A stretch of DNA of 37,538 nt from Akkermansia muciniphila (GTDB lineage Bacteria > Verrucomicrobiota > Verrucomicrobiia > Opitutales > Opitutaceae): contig CAMDHP010000010.1 in the NCBI GenBank assembly GCA_945898185.1, positions 1-37,538 on the forward strand, in the 5' to 3' direction. The position numbers were made by a program, and so were the translations under genes. Below the pieces are notes generated by a model that saw only the letters and a list, made by a program, of their open reading frames with translations, was not told where the DNA came from and ran no database searches. Below, piece by piece: positions 9,421 to 17,956 of the stretch. Within the stretch, counting starts at the first letter, position 1, and each line of letters opens with the position of its first letter.

Positions 9421-10911
9421 TCAAGCGAGACGCTCGGCGATGGCGACGGCTTTGAAAAGAGCGGAGGCCTTGTTGATGGTCTCCTGGAACTCGCTCTCAG
9501 GCACGCTGTCGGCCACGACACCGGCTCCGGCTTGGATGTGGATGACGCCGTCTTTGATGAGCGAGGTGCGCAGCATGATGCAGGTGTCGCTGTTGCCATC
9601 GTAGCCAAAGTAGCCGAGGGCGCCGGCGTAAAAACCGCGCTGGCTGGGCTCGGTTTGCGCGATGATCTGCATGGCGCGAATCTTCGGCGCGCCGCTGACC
9701 GTGCCGGCGGGGAAGGTGGCGCGCATGAGGTCGAAGGCGTTTTTATCGGCGGCGATCGTACCCTCGACCTGCGATACAATGTGCATGACGTGCGAGTAGC
9801 GCTCGATGATAAAACTCTCGGGCACGGTGACAGAGCCGAACTGGCAGACGCGGCCGATATCGTTTCGTGCGAGGTCCACAAGCATCAGGTGCTCGGCGCG
9901 CTCCTTCTGGTCCGCGAGCAGATCTTTTTCGAGAGCGATATCCTCGGCGTGGGTGACGCCCCGTTTTCGCGTGCCGGCGATGGGGCGGATCTCCACCAAG
10001 CCCTCGGTGAGGCGCACGTGCACTTCGGGCGATGCGCCGACGATGGCAAAGTCGCCGGCGTCGAGGACGAACATGTAGGGCGACGGATTAACCGTGCGCA
10101 GGGCGCGGTAGAGGTCGATCGGGGTGCGGTCGAAGGATTTGGAGAAACGCTGCGAAGGCACGAACTGGATGATATCGCCGGAGCGGATGAGCTCCTTACC
10201 GGCCTCGACCGCGGCCTCGAAAGCGTGCTGGGTGAAATTGCCCCGCGGCGCGGCAACAAAGCCCGGGTCTATGAGCGGGGCGGGCGCAAGCGAACTCGGT
10301 TGGGCGAGCAAGGCGTAGAGTGCCTGCAACTCGACGATAGCGCGGGCGTAAGCGGCGGCGGGCGGTTCGCCGGGGACGAGGTGGGCGTTGACGCAGAGGC
10401 GGAGGGTTTGTTTGGCGCGGTCAAAAATCAGCAGCGAATCCGACAGCATGAAGTAGAGCAGGGGAGTGCCCAGTTCGTCGGTGGCGGCGGCGGGGATGCT
10501 GGGCTCGATGCGGGTGGCGTATTCGTAGCCGATAAAACCGACTGCGCCGCCGGTGAAGCGAGGCAGGCCGGCCACGGCGACGGGTTTAAACCCGCGCATC
10601 TCATCCTCGATCAGTGTCAGCGGATCGACGGGGGTGGGCAGTTCGCGATCGGGCCGGCCGGGCTCGCGGACGGTGGTGGTGTTGGTGCCGCAGACGAAGA
10701 CCTTTCGGGGACGGCAGCCGATGAAGCTGTAACGAGAGAGAGTGTCGCCGCCCTCCACGGATTCGAGAAGGTAGGACGGCCCGTGACCGCGCAGCTTAGC
10801 GTAGGCGGAGACGGGCGTCTCGAAGTCAGCCATGAGATCGGTGTAAACCGGGATAAGGTTGCCCTCGGTGGCGAGGCGGGAGAAATCGGCGGCGGAGGGG
10901 AGAATAGTCAT
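9421..10911 (-). CDS. trpE: Anthranilate synthase component I
   Basis: Converts chorismate to anthranilate with ammonia from the TrpG partner, the first committed step of tryptophan synthesis. About 496 residues. Seen: N-terminal [19 protein letters not shown], the region that carries the tryptophan feedback site in the family, and the chorismate-binding C-terminal half with [40 protein letters not shown] and [20 protein letters not shown]. No trpG or other trp gene is adjacent. The ATG at 10911 is preferred; a TTG start at 10986 would add 25 residues and contains no Trp codons, so it is not an obvious leader peptide. The leader is pyrimidine-rich. It is divergent from secG. Confidence 0.95.
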   Translation of the reverse strand: MTILPSAADFSRLATEGNLIPVYTDLMADFETPVSAYAKLRGHGPSYLLESVEGGDTLSRYSFIGCRPRKVFVCGTNTTTVREPGRPDRELPTPVDPLTLIEDEMRGFKPVAVAGLPRFTGGAVGFIGYEYATRIEPSIPAAATDELGTPLLYFMLSDSLLIFDRAKQTLRLCVNAHLVPGEPPAAAYARAIVELQALYALLAQPSSLAPAPLIDPGFVAAPRGNFTQHAFEAAVEAGKELIRSGDIIQFVPSQRFSKSFDRTPIDLYRALRTVNPSPYMFVLDAGDFAIVGASPEVHVRLTEGLVEIRPIAGTRKRGVTHAEDIALEKDLLADQKERAEHLMLVDLARNDIGRVCQFGSVTVPESFIIERYSHVMHIVSQVEGTIAADKNAFDLMRATFPAGTVSGAPKIRAMQIIAQTEPSQRGFYAGALGYFGYDGNSDTCIMLRTSLIKDGVIHIQAGAGVVADSVPESEFQETINKASALFKAVAIAERLA

Positions 10912-10999
10912 GGCGGCGGAGCGGAAGCTAGGGGAGAGAATTGATAAGTGGGAAGAAGGAAGGCGCGAGTAATATAGCTCCATCAAGATGGGGCCGGGC

Positions 11000-11027
11000 G
11001 GTTTAAGCTCCGCGCTGGTTTAAGCTC
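11000..11027. promoter_or_regulatory. 11-bp direct repeat between trpE and secG
   Basis: GGTTTAAGCTC occurs at 11000-11010 and again, exactly, at 11017-11027, a 17-bp period. The second copy ends 4 bp before a TTGACA hexamer facing secG. It could be a tandem operator for either divergent gene; the binding protein is unknown. Confidence 0.4.
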
Positions 11028-11031
11028 GCCA

Positions 11032-11060
11032 TTGACAACCCGGGCCGCGCTTGGTCTTTT
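11032..11060 (+). promoter_or_regulatory. Candidate secG promoter
   Basis: A perfect TTGACA (11032-11037), a 17-bp spacer and a weak -10 (TCTTTT, 11055-11060). Transcription would begin only a few bases before the secG ATG, giving a near-leaderless message. The poor -10 keeps confidence low. Confidence 0.3.
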
Positions 11061-11071
11061 TCAACTTTTCC

Positions 11072-11497
11072 ATGTCCACTCTCATCGGTCTATTCACATT
11101 CGCACTGGTCATAATCTCGGTCCTGATGGTCCTCCTCGTGCTCGCCCAGAAGTCTAAATCCGACGGCGGTGTCGGCGGCGCTCTCGGCGGTGGTATGACT
11201 GAGGCTACCTTCGGCGCAGATTCTGGTAACGTATTAAGCCGCATGACCCACTACGGAGCCATCGCGTTTTTCGTGCTGAGCTTTGGTCTCTACCTTGCTC
11301 AAATCAATCGTCACGGCGCCGCCCGCACGAAGTCAGCCTTGCCTAGCATCGAGGTTCCGGCCGTGACCATCCCGGCTGCCGCACCCGCCGTCGTGGCTCC
11401 TGCAACTTCTTCCGGAGCCCCCGTCGCAGCCGAAGCGCCTTCGGCGACCGTTACCTTGCCCGCCACTTCCGTCACGGAACCTGCCGCCAAGCCATAA
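11072..11497 (+). CDS. secG: Preprotein translocase subunit SecG
   Basis: Small inner-membrane subunit of the SecYEG channel. 141 residues. Two transmembrane segments (about 4-25 and 60-78) flank the conserved cytoplasmic loop, QKSKSDGGVGGALGG then TEATFGADSGNVLSR. The ATG at 11072 gives the usual SecG N-terminus; an earlier TTG is unlikely. Odd: residues 82-141 form a low-complexity Ala/Pro/Val/Thr-rich tail absent from short SecG proteins such as that of E. coli. The leader CTTTTTCAACTTTTCC is pyrimidine-rich with no Shine-Dalgarno. The stop is 6 bp before the next ATG, so the two genes are almost certainly co-transcribed. Confidence 0.93.
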   Translation: MSTLIGLFTFALVIISVLMVLLVLAQKSKSDGGVGGALGGGMTEATFGADSGNVLSRMTHYGAIAFFVLSFGLYLAQINRHGAARTKSALPSIEVPAVTIPAAAPAVVAPATSSGAPVAAEAPSATVTLPATSVTEPAAKP

Positions 11498-11503
11498 GGT
11501 CCC

Positions 11504-12421
11504 ATGCGAGTGGATTTCCACCGCTTTTCACTTCACAGGCAGACGGTTTCCGCCGTCTGCCTTTTCTTTGGACTCTTCGCGACGCTCGCCGCGCCCTCTG
11601 CGGCGCAGTCGCGCTTAAACCGCCCGGTGCCGCGCTACCTGCAGCCCTCGACGCCCGATCAACAGGCCGGTGCGGCGCTCTTGCGGGAAGTGCGCGCATC
11701 AGGACCTGCAGGGGACTACTACCTCGAGTTTGAGCTTCGCGTGCTCCCCCGTCGCGGGGACGAAGTGCGCATCCCGGGAAGCCTTTGGGGCAGCCGCAAC
11801 TCGGCTGGTCCGGTCACCCGGCTACTGCTTTCCGGCACTCGCGAGGGAGAGGTTTTCACTTCGATCGAGCGTCGCTTTTTGGTGCAGGGCGGCCCGCGCC
11901 CGGCCGCGTGGCGATGGCCCGCCGCCGATGGCACAAGCACGGTGGCGATTGATGATGGAGCGCTGTTTGCCCCATTGGCCGGCACGGATCTGTCGGCCTT
12001 CGATCTCCAAATGCCGTTTTTGTATTGGCCTGATTTTATTTATGAAGGGCTCACCCGACTGCGCGGACGGCCCGCCAGCACTTTTCTGCTTTATCCGCCG
12101 GCGGCCATCGCTGCGCGCCGCCCCGAGTTGAGCGCTATCCGCGTTTATCTGGATGCCCAGTTCAACGCTCTGGTGCAGGCCGAGCAGCTGGGCGAAAACG
12201 AGAAGGTTCTCAAATCCATGCGCGTGGTGGACCTCAAGAAAATTGGCGACCAGTGGATGGTGAAAACGCTCGAGCTGCGCGACGAGACGACGCGTAACAA
12301 GACTCGCTTTGCCGTCACCGCCGCCGCCCTCGGCCTCGACTTTGCTGGCGGGCTTTTCGAGCCCGGCAGCCTGCCCTCCGTTATCCGAGCGCCGGAAAAA
12401 CTCACCCGCCTTCCTGAGTGA
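11504..12421 (+). CDS. Secreted LolA-like (outer-membrane lipoprotein-sorting) protein
   Basis: 305 residues with a signal peptide (basic N-terminus, hydrophobic core about 15-31, likely cleavage after PSAA near residue 34). The mature part resembles the LolA-like 'outer membrane lipoprotein-sorting protein' family: a beta-rich region (DYYLEFELRVLPRRGDEVRIPG, VTRLLLSG), FLYWPDFIYEGLTRLRGRPAS, IRVYLDAQFNALVQAEQL, and a final strand pair around LKKIGDQWMVKTLELRDETTRNKTRF. By analogy it would bind lipid or lipoprotein acyl chains in the periplasm. The family call rests on this pattern and on recall, not a search. It begins 6 bp after secG, so it is probably an operon with the secretion channel, and a modest terminator follows. 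Confidence 0.7.
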   Translation: MRVDFHRFSLHRQTVSAVCLFFGLFATLAAPSAAQSRLNRPVPRYLQPSTPDQQAGAALLREVRASGPAGDYYLEFELRVLPRRGDEVRIPGSLWGSRNSAGPVTRLLLSGTREGEVFTSIERRFLVQGGPRPAAWRWPAADGTSTVAIDDGALFAPLAGTDLSAFDLQMPFLYWPDFIYEGLTRLRGRPASTFLLYPPAAIAARRPELSAIRVYLDAQFNALVQAEQLGENEKVLKSMRVVDLKKIGDQWMVKTLELRDETTRNKTRFAVTAAALGLDFAGGLFEPGSLPSVIRAPEKLTRLPE

Positions 12422-12430
12422 CTTTGCCGG

Positions 12431-12470
12431 TCCGACGAGGCTGGGGCTGGCATCCGTCGGATCGCTTTTT
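12431..12470 (+). terminator. Possible terminator after the secG operon
   Basis: TCCGACG (12431-12437) pairs with CGTCGGA (12455-12461) across a 17-nt loop, followed by TCGCTTTTT. The stem is short, so this is a moderate call. Confidence 0.5.
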
Positions 12471-12579
12471 GGAAACTCGCCGCGGGAGTAAGTTTTGCGT
12501 TGCGGGCCGCATCCTTAACATGGATACGTTTTCCCTAACCCTAAAATAACACTCATCATCCCCAACGGTCCTCTTCACC

Positions 12580-12891
12580 ATGGCTAAAAAATCCGCTCCC
12601 GCCCCGTCCCCGTTAACCTTTGATCTCCCTCTCTCCTTGCTCGCCAAGTTGGAGAGCCTGCGCAAGCGCTTGGGTCTAACCTCCACTTCCGAGGTTGTTC
12701 GCCATGCCATCTCCGAGTTCGACCTCACTAAGTTTGTCGCCAGCTCCGAGGAGCGCCGCCAGATCTCAGTGCGCCTCGACGCCAGCGCGAAGGCCTCGCT
12801 GGTCAAGACTGCCAAGCGCCAGAAGTCGAGTATCGGCGAGATCGTCCGCGCGGCGGTCGAGTCCCTGCCCGAGAAGAAATCGAAGAAGTGA
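12580..12891 (+). CDS. Small protein with two tandem ribbon-helix-helix units
   Basis: 103 residues, highly charged. Two segments have the same strand-helix-helix layout: unit 1 (residues 13-47) TFDLPLSLLAKLESLRK then STSEVVRHAISEF; unit 2 (62-96) ISVRLDASAKASLVKTAKR then SSIGEIVRAAVESL. This is the pattern of MetJ/Arc-type DNA-binding domains, which normally act as dimers of one unit; here one chain could form the whole two-fold DNA-binding fold. A basic N-terminus (MAKKSAP) and a Lys-rich C-terminus (EKKSKK) add nucleic-acid affinity. It stands alone, with a strong terminator behind and no partner toxin visible. It is probably a transcription regulator; the target is unknown. Confidence 0.65.
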   Translation: MAKKSAPAPSPLTFDLPLSLLAKLESLRKRLGLTSTSEVVRHAISEFDLTKFVASSEERRQISVRLDASAKASLVKTAKRQKSSIGEIVRAAVESLPEKKSKK

Positions 12892-12933
12892 TCGCTCCTC
12901 GAACGCTCCGGCTTTAGCCCGTTTTTTTCAACT

Positions 12934-12973
12934 CCGCGGCGCGAGGAACTTGTTTTCCTGCCGCGGTTTTTTT
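12934..12973 (+). terminator. Rho-independent terminator of the RHH gene
   Basis: CCGCGGC (12934-12940) pairs with GCCGCGG (12960-12966), extended inside by AGGAA/TTCCT with a small bulge, and followed by seven T residues. It separates this gene from the aminotransferase gene. Confidence 0.8.
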
Positions 12974-13033
12974 CTGTCTCAACGTCTCGCGTTTCCGTCA
13001 TTTTAGACAACTCCTGTTTTCTTTTATTCATCC

Positions 13034-14227
13034 ATGTCAACCGCTCCCGCTCCGCTCTCCACTTGGGCACGCAACGTCTCGCCCTCGCCCACACTCGCTG
13101 TTGACGCCAAAGCCAAGGCACTCGCCGCCGCCGGCGAGGATGTCTGCGGCTTCGCGGCCGGCGAACCGGATTTCGACACGCCCGAGCATATCAAAGAGGC
13201 CTGCATCGCGGCCCTTCGCTCGGGCAAAACGAAGTATGCCCCGACTCCCGGCATAGAGCCGCTCCGTCAGGCGCTGGCGGATAAATACCTCGCCGATTAC
13301 AATCTGAAAGTCGCCCCTTCGCAGGTCATTGTCTCCCCCGGCGGCAAGTTCTCCTGCTACCTAACCATCCTCGCGACCTGCTCTCCTGGCGACGAGGTGA
13401 TCATCCCCGCGCCGTATTGGGTCAGCTACCCCGAGATGGTGAAGCTTGCCGGGGCGAAGCCCGTCTTCGTGCTGGCCGACGACACGACCGGCTTTCGGCT
13501 CACGCCCGAGCAACTCGAAGCCGCGATCACGCCCCGCACCCGTCTGCTCATTCTCAACTCACCCTCCAATCCCACCGGAGCGGTTTACACCAAAGCGCAA
13601 CTCGAGGCGATCGTCGCCGTCGCGCTCAAGCATAACCTCTACATTCTGTCGGACGAGATCTACGAGCACCTCACTTATGATGGCGCGAAACACTACAGCC
13701 CCGCGACCTTCAGCGCCGAGGCCGCGGCCCGCGTCATCATTGTATCCGGTTTCGCCAAAACCTATGCCATGACCGGCTGGCGTCTCGGCACCACCGTCGC
13801 TCCCGCGCCGATCGCAAAGGCGATTGCCGAGCTTCAGAGCCAGACGACCAGTAACGCCACCACCTTCGCCCAATACGGCGCATTGGCGGCGCTCAAGGAG
13901 CGCGATAAAACCCAGGCTGCGCTCGCGCAGATGCTGGTCGCTTTCGACCGCCGCCGGAAGTTTCTCCACGCCGAGCTTAACAAGATTGATGGCATCCGGT
14001 GTCTGCTTGCCGAGGGCGCGTTCTATCTCTTCCCGAATATCTCCTCTTTCGGGCTTAGCTCCGAAGATTTCTGCACCCGTTTGCTTGATCAGCAAAGGGT
14101 CGCCGCCGTCCATGGATCGGCCTTCGGAGCCGAGGGGTATCTGCGCCTTAGCTATGCGACCAGCGACGAGATTATCACCAAAGGGGTAACTAGACTCGCC
14201 GCATTCTGCGCCACGCTGCGCAAGTGA
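13034..14227 (+). CDS. PLP-dependent aspartate-type aminotransferase
   Basis: Class I aminotransferase, probably aspartate or aspartate/prephenate transaminase (subgroup Ib), making aspartate from oxaloacetate and glutamate. 397 residues, typical. Seen: [11 protein letters not shown] (40-50), [25 protein letters not shown] (126-137), [11 protein letters not shown] (175-185), SDEIYEHL (206-213) and the PLP lysine in [15 protein letters not shown] at Lys242. In place of the common GAKQAL motif it has GGKFSCYL (103-110), a minor variant. The leader is T/C-rich with no Shine-Dalgarno. Its TGA overlaps the GTG start of the next gene (GTGA), which suggests translational coupling. Substrate preference cannot be read from the sequence, so no symbol is given. 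Confidence 0.9.
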   Translation: MSTAPAPLSTWARNVSPSPTLAVDAKAKALAAAGEDVCGFAAGEPDFDTPEHIKEACIAALRSGKTKYAPTPGIEPLRQALADKYLADYNLKVAPSQVIVSPGGKFSCYLTILATCSPGDEVIIPAPYWVSYPEMVKLAGAKPVFVLADDTTGFRLTPEQLEAAITPRTRLLILNSPSNPTGAVYTKAQLEAIVAVALKHNLYILSDEIYEHLTYDGAKHYSPATFSAEAAARVIIVSGFAKTYAMTGWRLGTTVAPAPIAKAIAELQSQTTSNATTFAQYGALAALKERDKTQAALAQMLVAFDRRRKFLHAELNKIDGIRCLLAEGAFYLFPNISSFGLSSEDFCTRLLDQQRVAAVHGSAFGAEGYLRLSYATSDEIITKGVTRLAAFCATLRK

Positions 14228-15963
14228 AGGCGCCTCCCGGCGCTTCCGCCCCTAAAAGCGTTAATACGCATCCAAGCGAAACGCCGGCGGAAGCTTTATG
14301 TTGCCTTGCGACCCGGCTACTCTGGGCGGATCGTTGCGAGAGCTTTGCCGCGGCTTTGCTCCTGTTGCCTTTCGCGATCGTATGTCTCGCGACGGCAGGC
14401 TTCGCGACCGGATTTGGTATTCAGGCTTGGTATGGGCCGGTCGCCGTCGGCATGACCCTGGCGTTTTTGTGTTACGGAGCCCGCCGCCAGCCCGCCGAGA
14501 CCTTCTTGCGTGGCGGAATGCTGCTTAGCTCCGTTGCAATCGCGCTCTGCTTGGGAGGGCTTTGGGGAGACCTATCCTTTGACTCAATCAACTATCATCA
14601 GCCCTGCGGCGCGGAGTTGAGCCACGGCTGGAACCCTTGGGCCGGACCCTCGCCGGGCGTATTTGCCTCTGACAACATCTGGGTGAATCACTACCCTCAG
14701 GCGTCGTGGATCAATGCCGCCGCAGCCACCCTCGTTACCGGTCGTATTGATACTGGAAAATGGATCAACTTCGTCTTCGCGGCGTCGGCTACCCTGGCTG
14801 TATTCGCTTTGCTCCTACGGGCGACCCGCTTGAAGCGGGGCATGGCCGCGTTGCTGGCGCTCTTGGTTGCCGCGAATCCGGTCACGCTCTGCCAGATTCA
14901 TACATTCTACCTGGATGGCACGCTGGGAGCCGCGGTCACAGTGTTTATCGCCGGGCTGTGGTTCATCATCGGCCTGCAGCGTCGCTCGGGGTGGTGGCTT
15001 GCGGTTCCGGCTCTGCTCTTGCTGATAAATCTCAAGCATACCGGCGTCGCTTACGCGGTGCTTTTGTGTGCGACGGCGGTGTTGGCCGAGGGTTGGAGCG
15101 CGGGGTGGAGGAGGGCGGGCAGGCTGGGGTTCGCGCTCTTTGCGCTCGGGATCGCAGGCGTGGGTTTCCTCGGCTACGCGCCGTATGTGAAGAACCTGCG
15201 GGCAGGTCTGCACATTTTTCACCCGGTCCTTGGCGTAAAAATGATGGATGATTTCATGGGGGTGCGCATGACGCCCAATCTACCGACGAATCGAGTCGGT
15301 GCGTTCTTCGTGTCGCACTTCGCCCGGTCTGATTATCCCGATCACGTGGCGCGGCCGGCGGTGTCAAAGTTCCCCTTTGCGATCGGTATTGGGGAGTGCA
15401 GACCGTGGTATTCTCCGGACGTGAAAACAGGCGGCTTCGGACCTTGGTATGGCGCCCTGATGATTCTCAGCGCTGGCGGTGCCGTCGCCCTCGCGCTCAG
15501 CCGTCGCTGGGCCAGGCTAGGCGTGGCGCTCATCGCAGGGGCGGGTCTGGGCATTGGTATCTTCTGCCATGATCAGGCGTGGTGGGCGCGATACGCGCCG
15601 CAGGCATGGTTGCTGGTCTGGATCGTCCCGGTGGTGGCGCTGGACTTGCCGGGCAGGGCGTGGGGTATCTGGCGTGGGTGCGTGCTGTGCCTCGGTGCGG
15701 TGAACTGCGGGATCGTCCTGATCGGTTCAACGGCTGGCCAATGGAGGTTTTCGACCCGGCTTGACCGTGTGCTTACCCAAGCGGCCGAGGCTGCGCCGGT
15801 GGGGCTGCAAGTGCGCCGATTTCCGATCTTGGCCGAGCGATTCAGAGAGCGCGGAATCCCTTTTGTTATGCTCGAGGGGGATGTGGCGCAAGGCGTGGTG
15901 CGCCACCCGATCATCGGTGAGGACCCGGAGTGCTACTGGATCAAAGTGCCGGCGGCGAAGTGA
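14224..15963 (+). CDS. Polytopic membrane protein, GT-C glycosyltransferase-like
   Basis: 579 residues with roughly ten or more hydrophobic segments (from about residue 41 to 505) and a soluble C-terminal region. After the first membrane spans a loop carries [10 protein letters not shown] and later GWNPW and NHYPQASW, resembling the acidic first periplasmic loop of GT-C enzymes that use polyprenyl-linked sugars. It is not a confident match to any named family; an O-antigen or mannosyltransferase-type role is an inference. It starts with GTG inside the aminotransferase stop codon, so the two are probably translated together although no functional link is obvious. A later start within the first 40 residues is possible. 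It is convergent with glmS. Confidence 0.6.
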   Translation: MKAPPGASAPKSVNTHPSETPAEALCCLATRLLWADRCESFAAALLLLPFAIVCLATAGFATGFGIQAWYGPVAVGMTLAFLCYGARRQPAETFLRGGMLLSSVAIALCLGGLWGDLSFDSINYHQPCGAELSHGWNPWAGPSPGVFASDNIWVNHYPQASWINAAAATLVTGRIDTGKWINFVFAASATLAVFALLLRATRLKRGMAALLALLVAANPVTLCQIHTFYLDGTLGAAVTVFIAGLWFIIGLQRRSGWWLAVPALLLLINLKHTGVAYAVLLCATAVLAEGWSAGWRRAGRLGFALFALGIAGVGFLGYAPYVKNLRAGLHIFHPVLGVKMMDDFMGVRMTPNLPTNRVGAFFVSHFARSDYPDHVARPAVSKFPFAIGIGECRPWYSPDVKTGGFGPWYGALMILSAGGAVALALSRRWARLGVALIAGAGLGIGIFCHDQAWWARYAPQAWLLVWIVPVVALDLPGRAWGIWRGCVLCLGAVNCGIVLIGSTAGQWRFSTRLDRVLTQAAEAAPVGLQVRRFPILAERFRERGIPFVMLEGDVAQGVVRHPIIGEDPECYWIKVPAAK

Positions 15964-15976
15964 ACCCGGCGCGCCG

Positions 15977-16003
15977 GGCCCGCCGGTGAGCGCAAGGCGG
16001 GCC
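15977..16003. terminator. GC-rich hairpin between convergent genes
   Basis: GGCCCGCC (15977-15984) pairs exactly with GGCGGGCC (15996-16003) across an 11-nt loop. No T-run follows on either strand. It sits where the GT-C-like gene and glmS converge and may slow or stop transcription from both sides. Confidence 0.4.
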
Positions 16004-17884
16004 TCACTCCACCGTCACGGATTTGGCGAGATTACGCGGCTTGTCCACGTCGCAACCGCGGGCGCAGGCGATGTAGTAGCTGAGCAGTTGCACCGGAATG
16101 GTCGCGAGCACGGGCAGGGCGGCCTCGTGGCAATCGGGGATGGTGATGACATCGTCCGCGAGGCCCTCGGGCAGCTCGACGCAATCGGGTGCGATGGCGA
16201 TGATGAGACCCTTGCGCGCCTTGATCTCCTGCATCGAGGAGATGACCTTGTTGAAAAGCTCGCCTTTCGGCACGAAGAACACACTTGGGCACTCCGGGCT
16301 GATGAGTGCGATGGGGCCGTGCTTCATCTCGGCGGCGGGGTAGCCCTCGGCGTGGATGTAGGAAATCTCCTTCAACTTGAGCGCGCCCTCGAGTGCGATG
16401 GGAAAGAGGGATAGACGGCCAAGGAAGAGGAAGTCGTTGAATTTTGAATACCGTGATGCGATCTCCTTGATGTGCGGAGCTTGTTCGAGCACGCGGCGGG
16501 CGAGGGCTGGCACGGCCTTGAGGCCATTCACGTATTCGATGCCCTCGGCGAAGCTCAGGTCACGCATGCGGGCCACGTAAAGGGCGAACATGGCGGAGAT
16601 GAGGAGCTGGCTGGTGAAGGCCTTGGTCGAGGCGACGCCGATCTCGGGGCCGGCGTGCTGGTAGATGCCGCCGTCGGCCTCGCGCGCGATCGTCGAGCCG
16701 ACGACATTGCAAATCGCCATGCACTTGTAGCCCTTGCGTTTCGCTTCACGGAGGGCGGCTAGGGTATCGATCGTCTCGCCCGACTGGGATATTACGAAAA
16801 AGAGGGCGTCGCGGTCGAGGGGGGCGTTGCGGTAGCGGAACTCGGAGGCGTAATCCACCTCGACCGGGATACGGGCGAAGCGCTCGATCAAGTGCTCGGC
16901 GACGAGGCAGGCGTGCCAGCCGGTGCCGCAAGAGGTGAAGACGAAGCGATCAATGGTGCGGAAATCGGCCGGGGTAAGATTGAGGCCGCCGAAGTTGGCG
17001 GAGGAGCCATCGGCGGAGAAGCGGCCGCGCATGGCGTTTTCAAGCGCGGTGGGTTGCTCGAAAATCTCCTTCTCCATGAAGTGGGCGTAGGTTCCCATCT
17101 CGGCGTCGTTGACGTCCCAAGTGACCTTATCGATGACCGGCGAGACGTCGGAGAGATCGAGGGTGGAAAGGGCGAAGCCGCCGGCGGTAAGGTGGACGAG
17201 TTCACCATCCTTTAGGTAAACTACGCTCTGGGTGCGGGAGACGAGGGCGGAGACGTCGGAGGCGATCAGATTTTCTTGATCGCCTACGCCGAGTATGAGC
17301 GGGGAACCTTTACGGGCGGCGACCATCTCGCCCGGGCATTCGGTGCAGAGCACGGCGATGCCGTAGGTGCCCTCGACGTGGAGAAGGGTTTTACGGACGC
17401 TGGTCAGGAAACGGGAGCTTTCGGAAAACTGCGGGTTGATGCCTGCGGCTTGGGCGGGGGCGGTTTCCTTCCCGTAGTGGTAGGCGATGAGATTGCTCAA
17501 GACTTCGGTGTCGGTCTCGGATTTGAAGGTGTAGCCCTTGCTCAGGAGAAACTTCTTAATCGCAATGTAGTTCTCGATGACGCCGTTGTGGACCAGAACG
17601 ATGCGGCCATCGCTGGAAAGATGGGGGTGGGCGTTAGCCTCGGTGACGCCGCCGTGGGTGGCCCAGCGGGTGTGGCAGATGCCAGTGGTGCCGGTGAGTT
17701 TGTGGGACGCGGCAAGCTTGGCGAGGGCGGCGACGCGGCCGACCGATTTCACCAATGCCAGACCGCCCGGCTGGAGCACGGCGAGACCGGCGGAGTCATA
17801 GCCGCGGTATTCAAGGCGCTTGAGCCCTTCTAGGAGGATGGATGCCGCGCGCTGGCGACCGACGTAACCTACGATTCCGCACAT
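16004..17884 (-). CDS. glmS: Glutamine-fructose-6-phosphate aminotransferase
   Basis: Makes glucosamine 6-phosphate from fructose 6-phosphate and glutamine, the entry to peptidoglycan and lipopolysaccharide amino sugars. 626 residues. The start MCGIVGYVG leaves Cys2 as the N-terminal nucleophile after Met removal, which fixes the ATG at 17884. The glutaminase domain shows HTRWATHGGVTEANAHPH and HNGVIENY; two SIS sugar-isomerase domains follow (FTSCGTGWHACLVAEHLIE, SQSGETIDTLAALREAK, ASTKAFTSQL, HAEGYPAAEMKHGPIALI), with the usual KSVTVE C-terminus. It is divergent from glgC across 72 bp. I see no glmS ribozyme in the leader. Confidence 0.97.
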   Translation of the reverse strand: MCGIVGYVGRQRAASILLEGLKRLEYRGYDSAGLAVLQPGGLALVKSVGRVAALAKLAASHKLTGTTGICHTRWATHGGVTEANAHPHLSSDGRIVLVHNGVIENYIAIKKFLLSKGYTFKSETDTEVLSNLIAYHYGKETAPAQAAGINPQFSESSRFLTSVRKTLLHVEGTYGIAVLCTECPGEMVAARKGSPLILGVGDQENLIASDVSALVSRTQSVVYLKDGELVHLTAGGFALSTLDLSDVSPVIDKVTWDVNDAEMGTYAHFMEKEIFEQPTALENAMRGRFSADGSSANFGGLNLTPADFRTIDRFVFTSCGTGWHACLVAEHLIERFARIPVEVDYASEFRYRNAPLDRDALFFVISQSGETIDTLAALREAKRKGYKCMAICNVVGSTIAREADGGIYQHAGPEIGVASTKAFTSQLLISAMFALYVARMRDLSFAEGIEYVNGLKAVPALARRVLEQAPHIKEIASRYSKFNDFLFLGRLSLFPIALEGALKLKEISYIHAEGYPAAEMKHGPIALISPECPSVFFVPKGELFNKVISSMQEIKARKGLIIAIAPDCVELPEGLADDVITIPDCHEAALPVLATIPVQLLSYYIACARGCDVDKPRNLAKSVTVE

Positions 17885-17956
17885 ATAGTTAAGGGTTTTA
17901 GCTGGCGAAATTACGGGTCGCGCGGAAGTCTCCGCAAGGCTATAGCCAAGAATTTC

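Noticed and set aside
10912-10986. trp leader peptide or attenuator before trpE
   Set aside because: The upstream in-frame stretch has no Trp codons and I see no pair of competing hairpins with a U-tract.
17885-17956. glmS ribozyme upstream of glmS
   Set aside because: The 72-bp divergent region is too short and shows none of the conserved core of that ribozyme.
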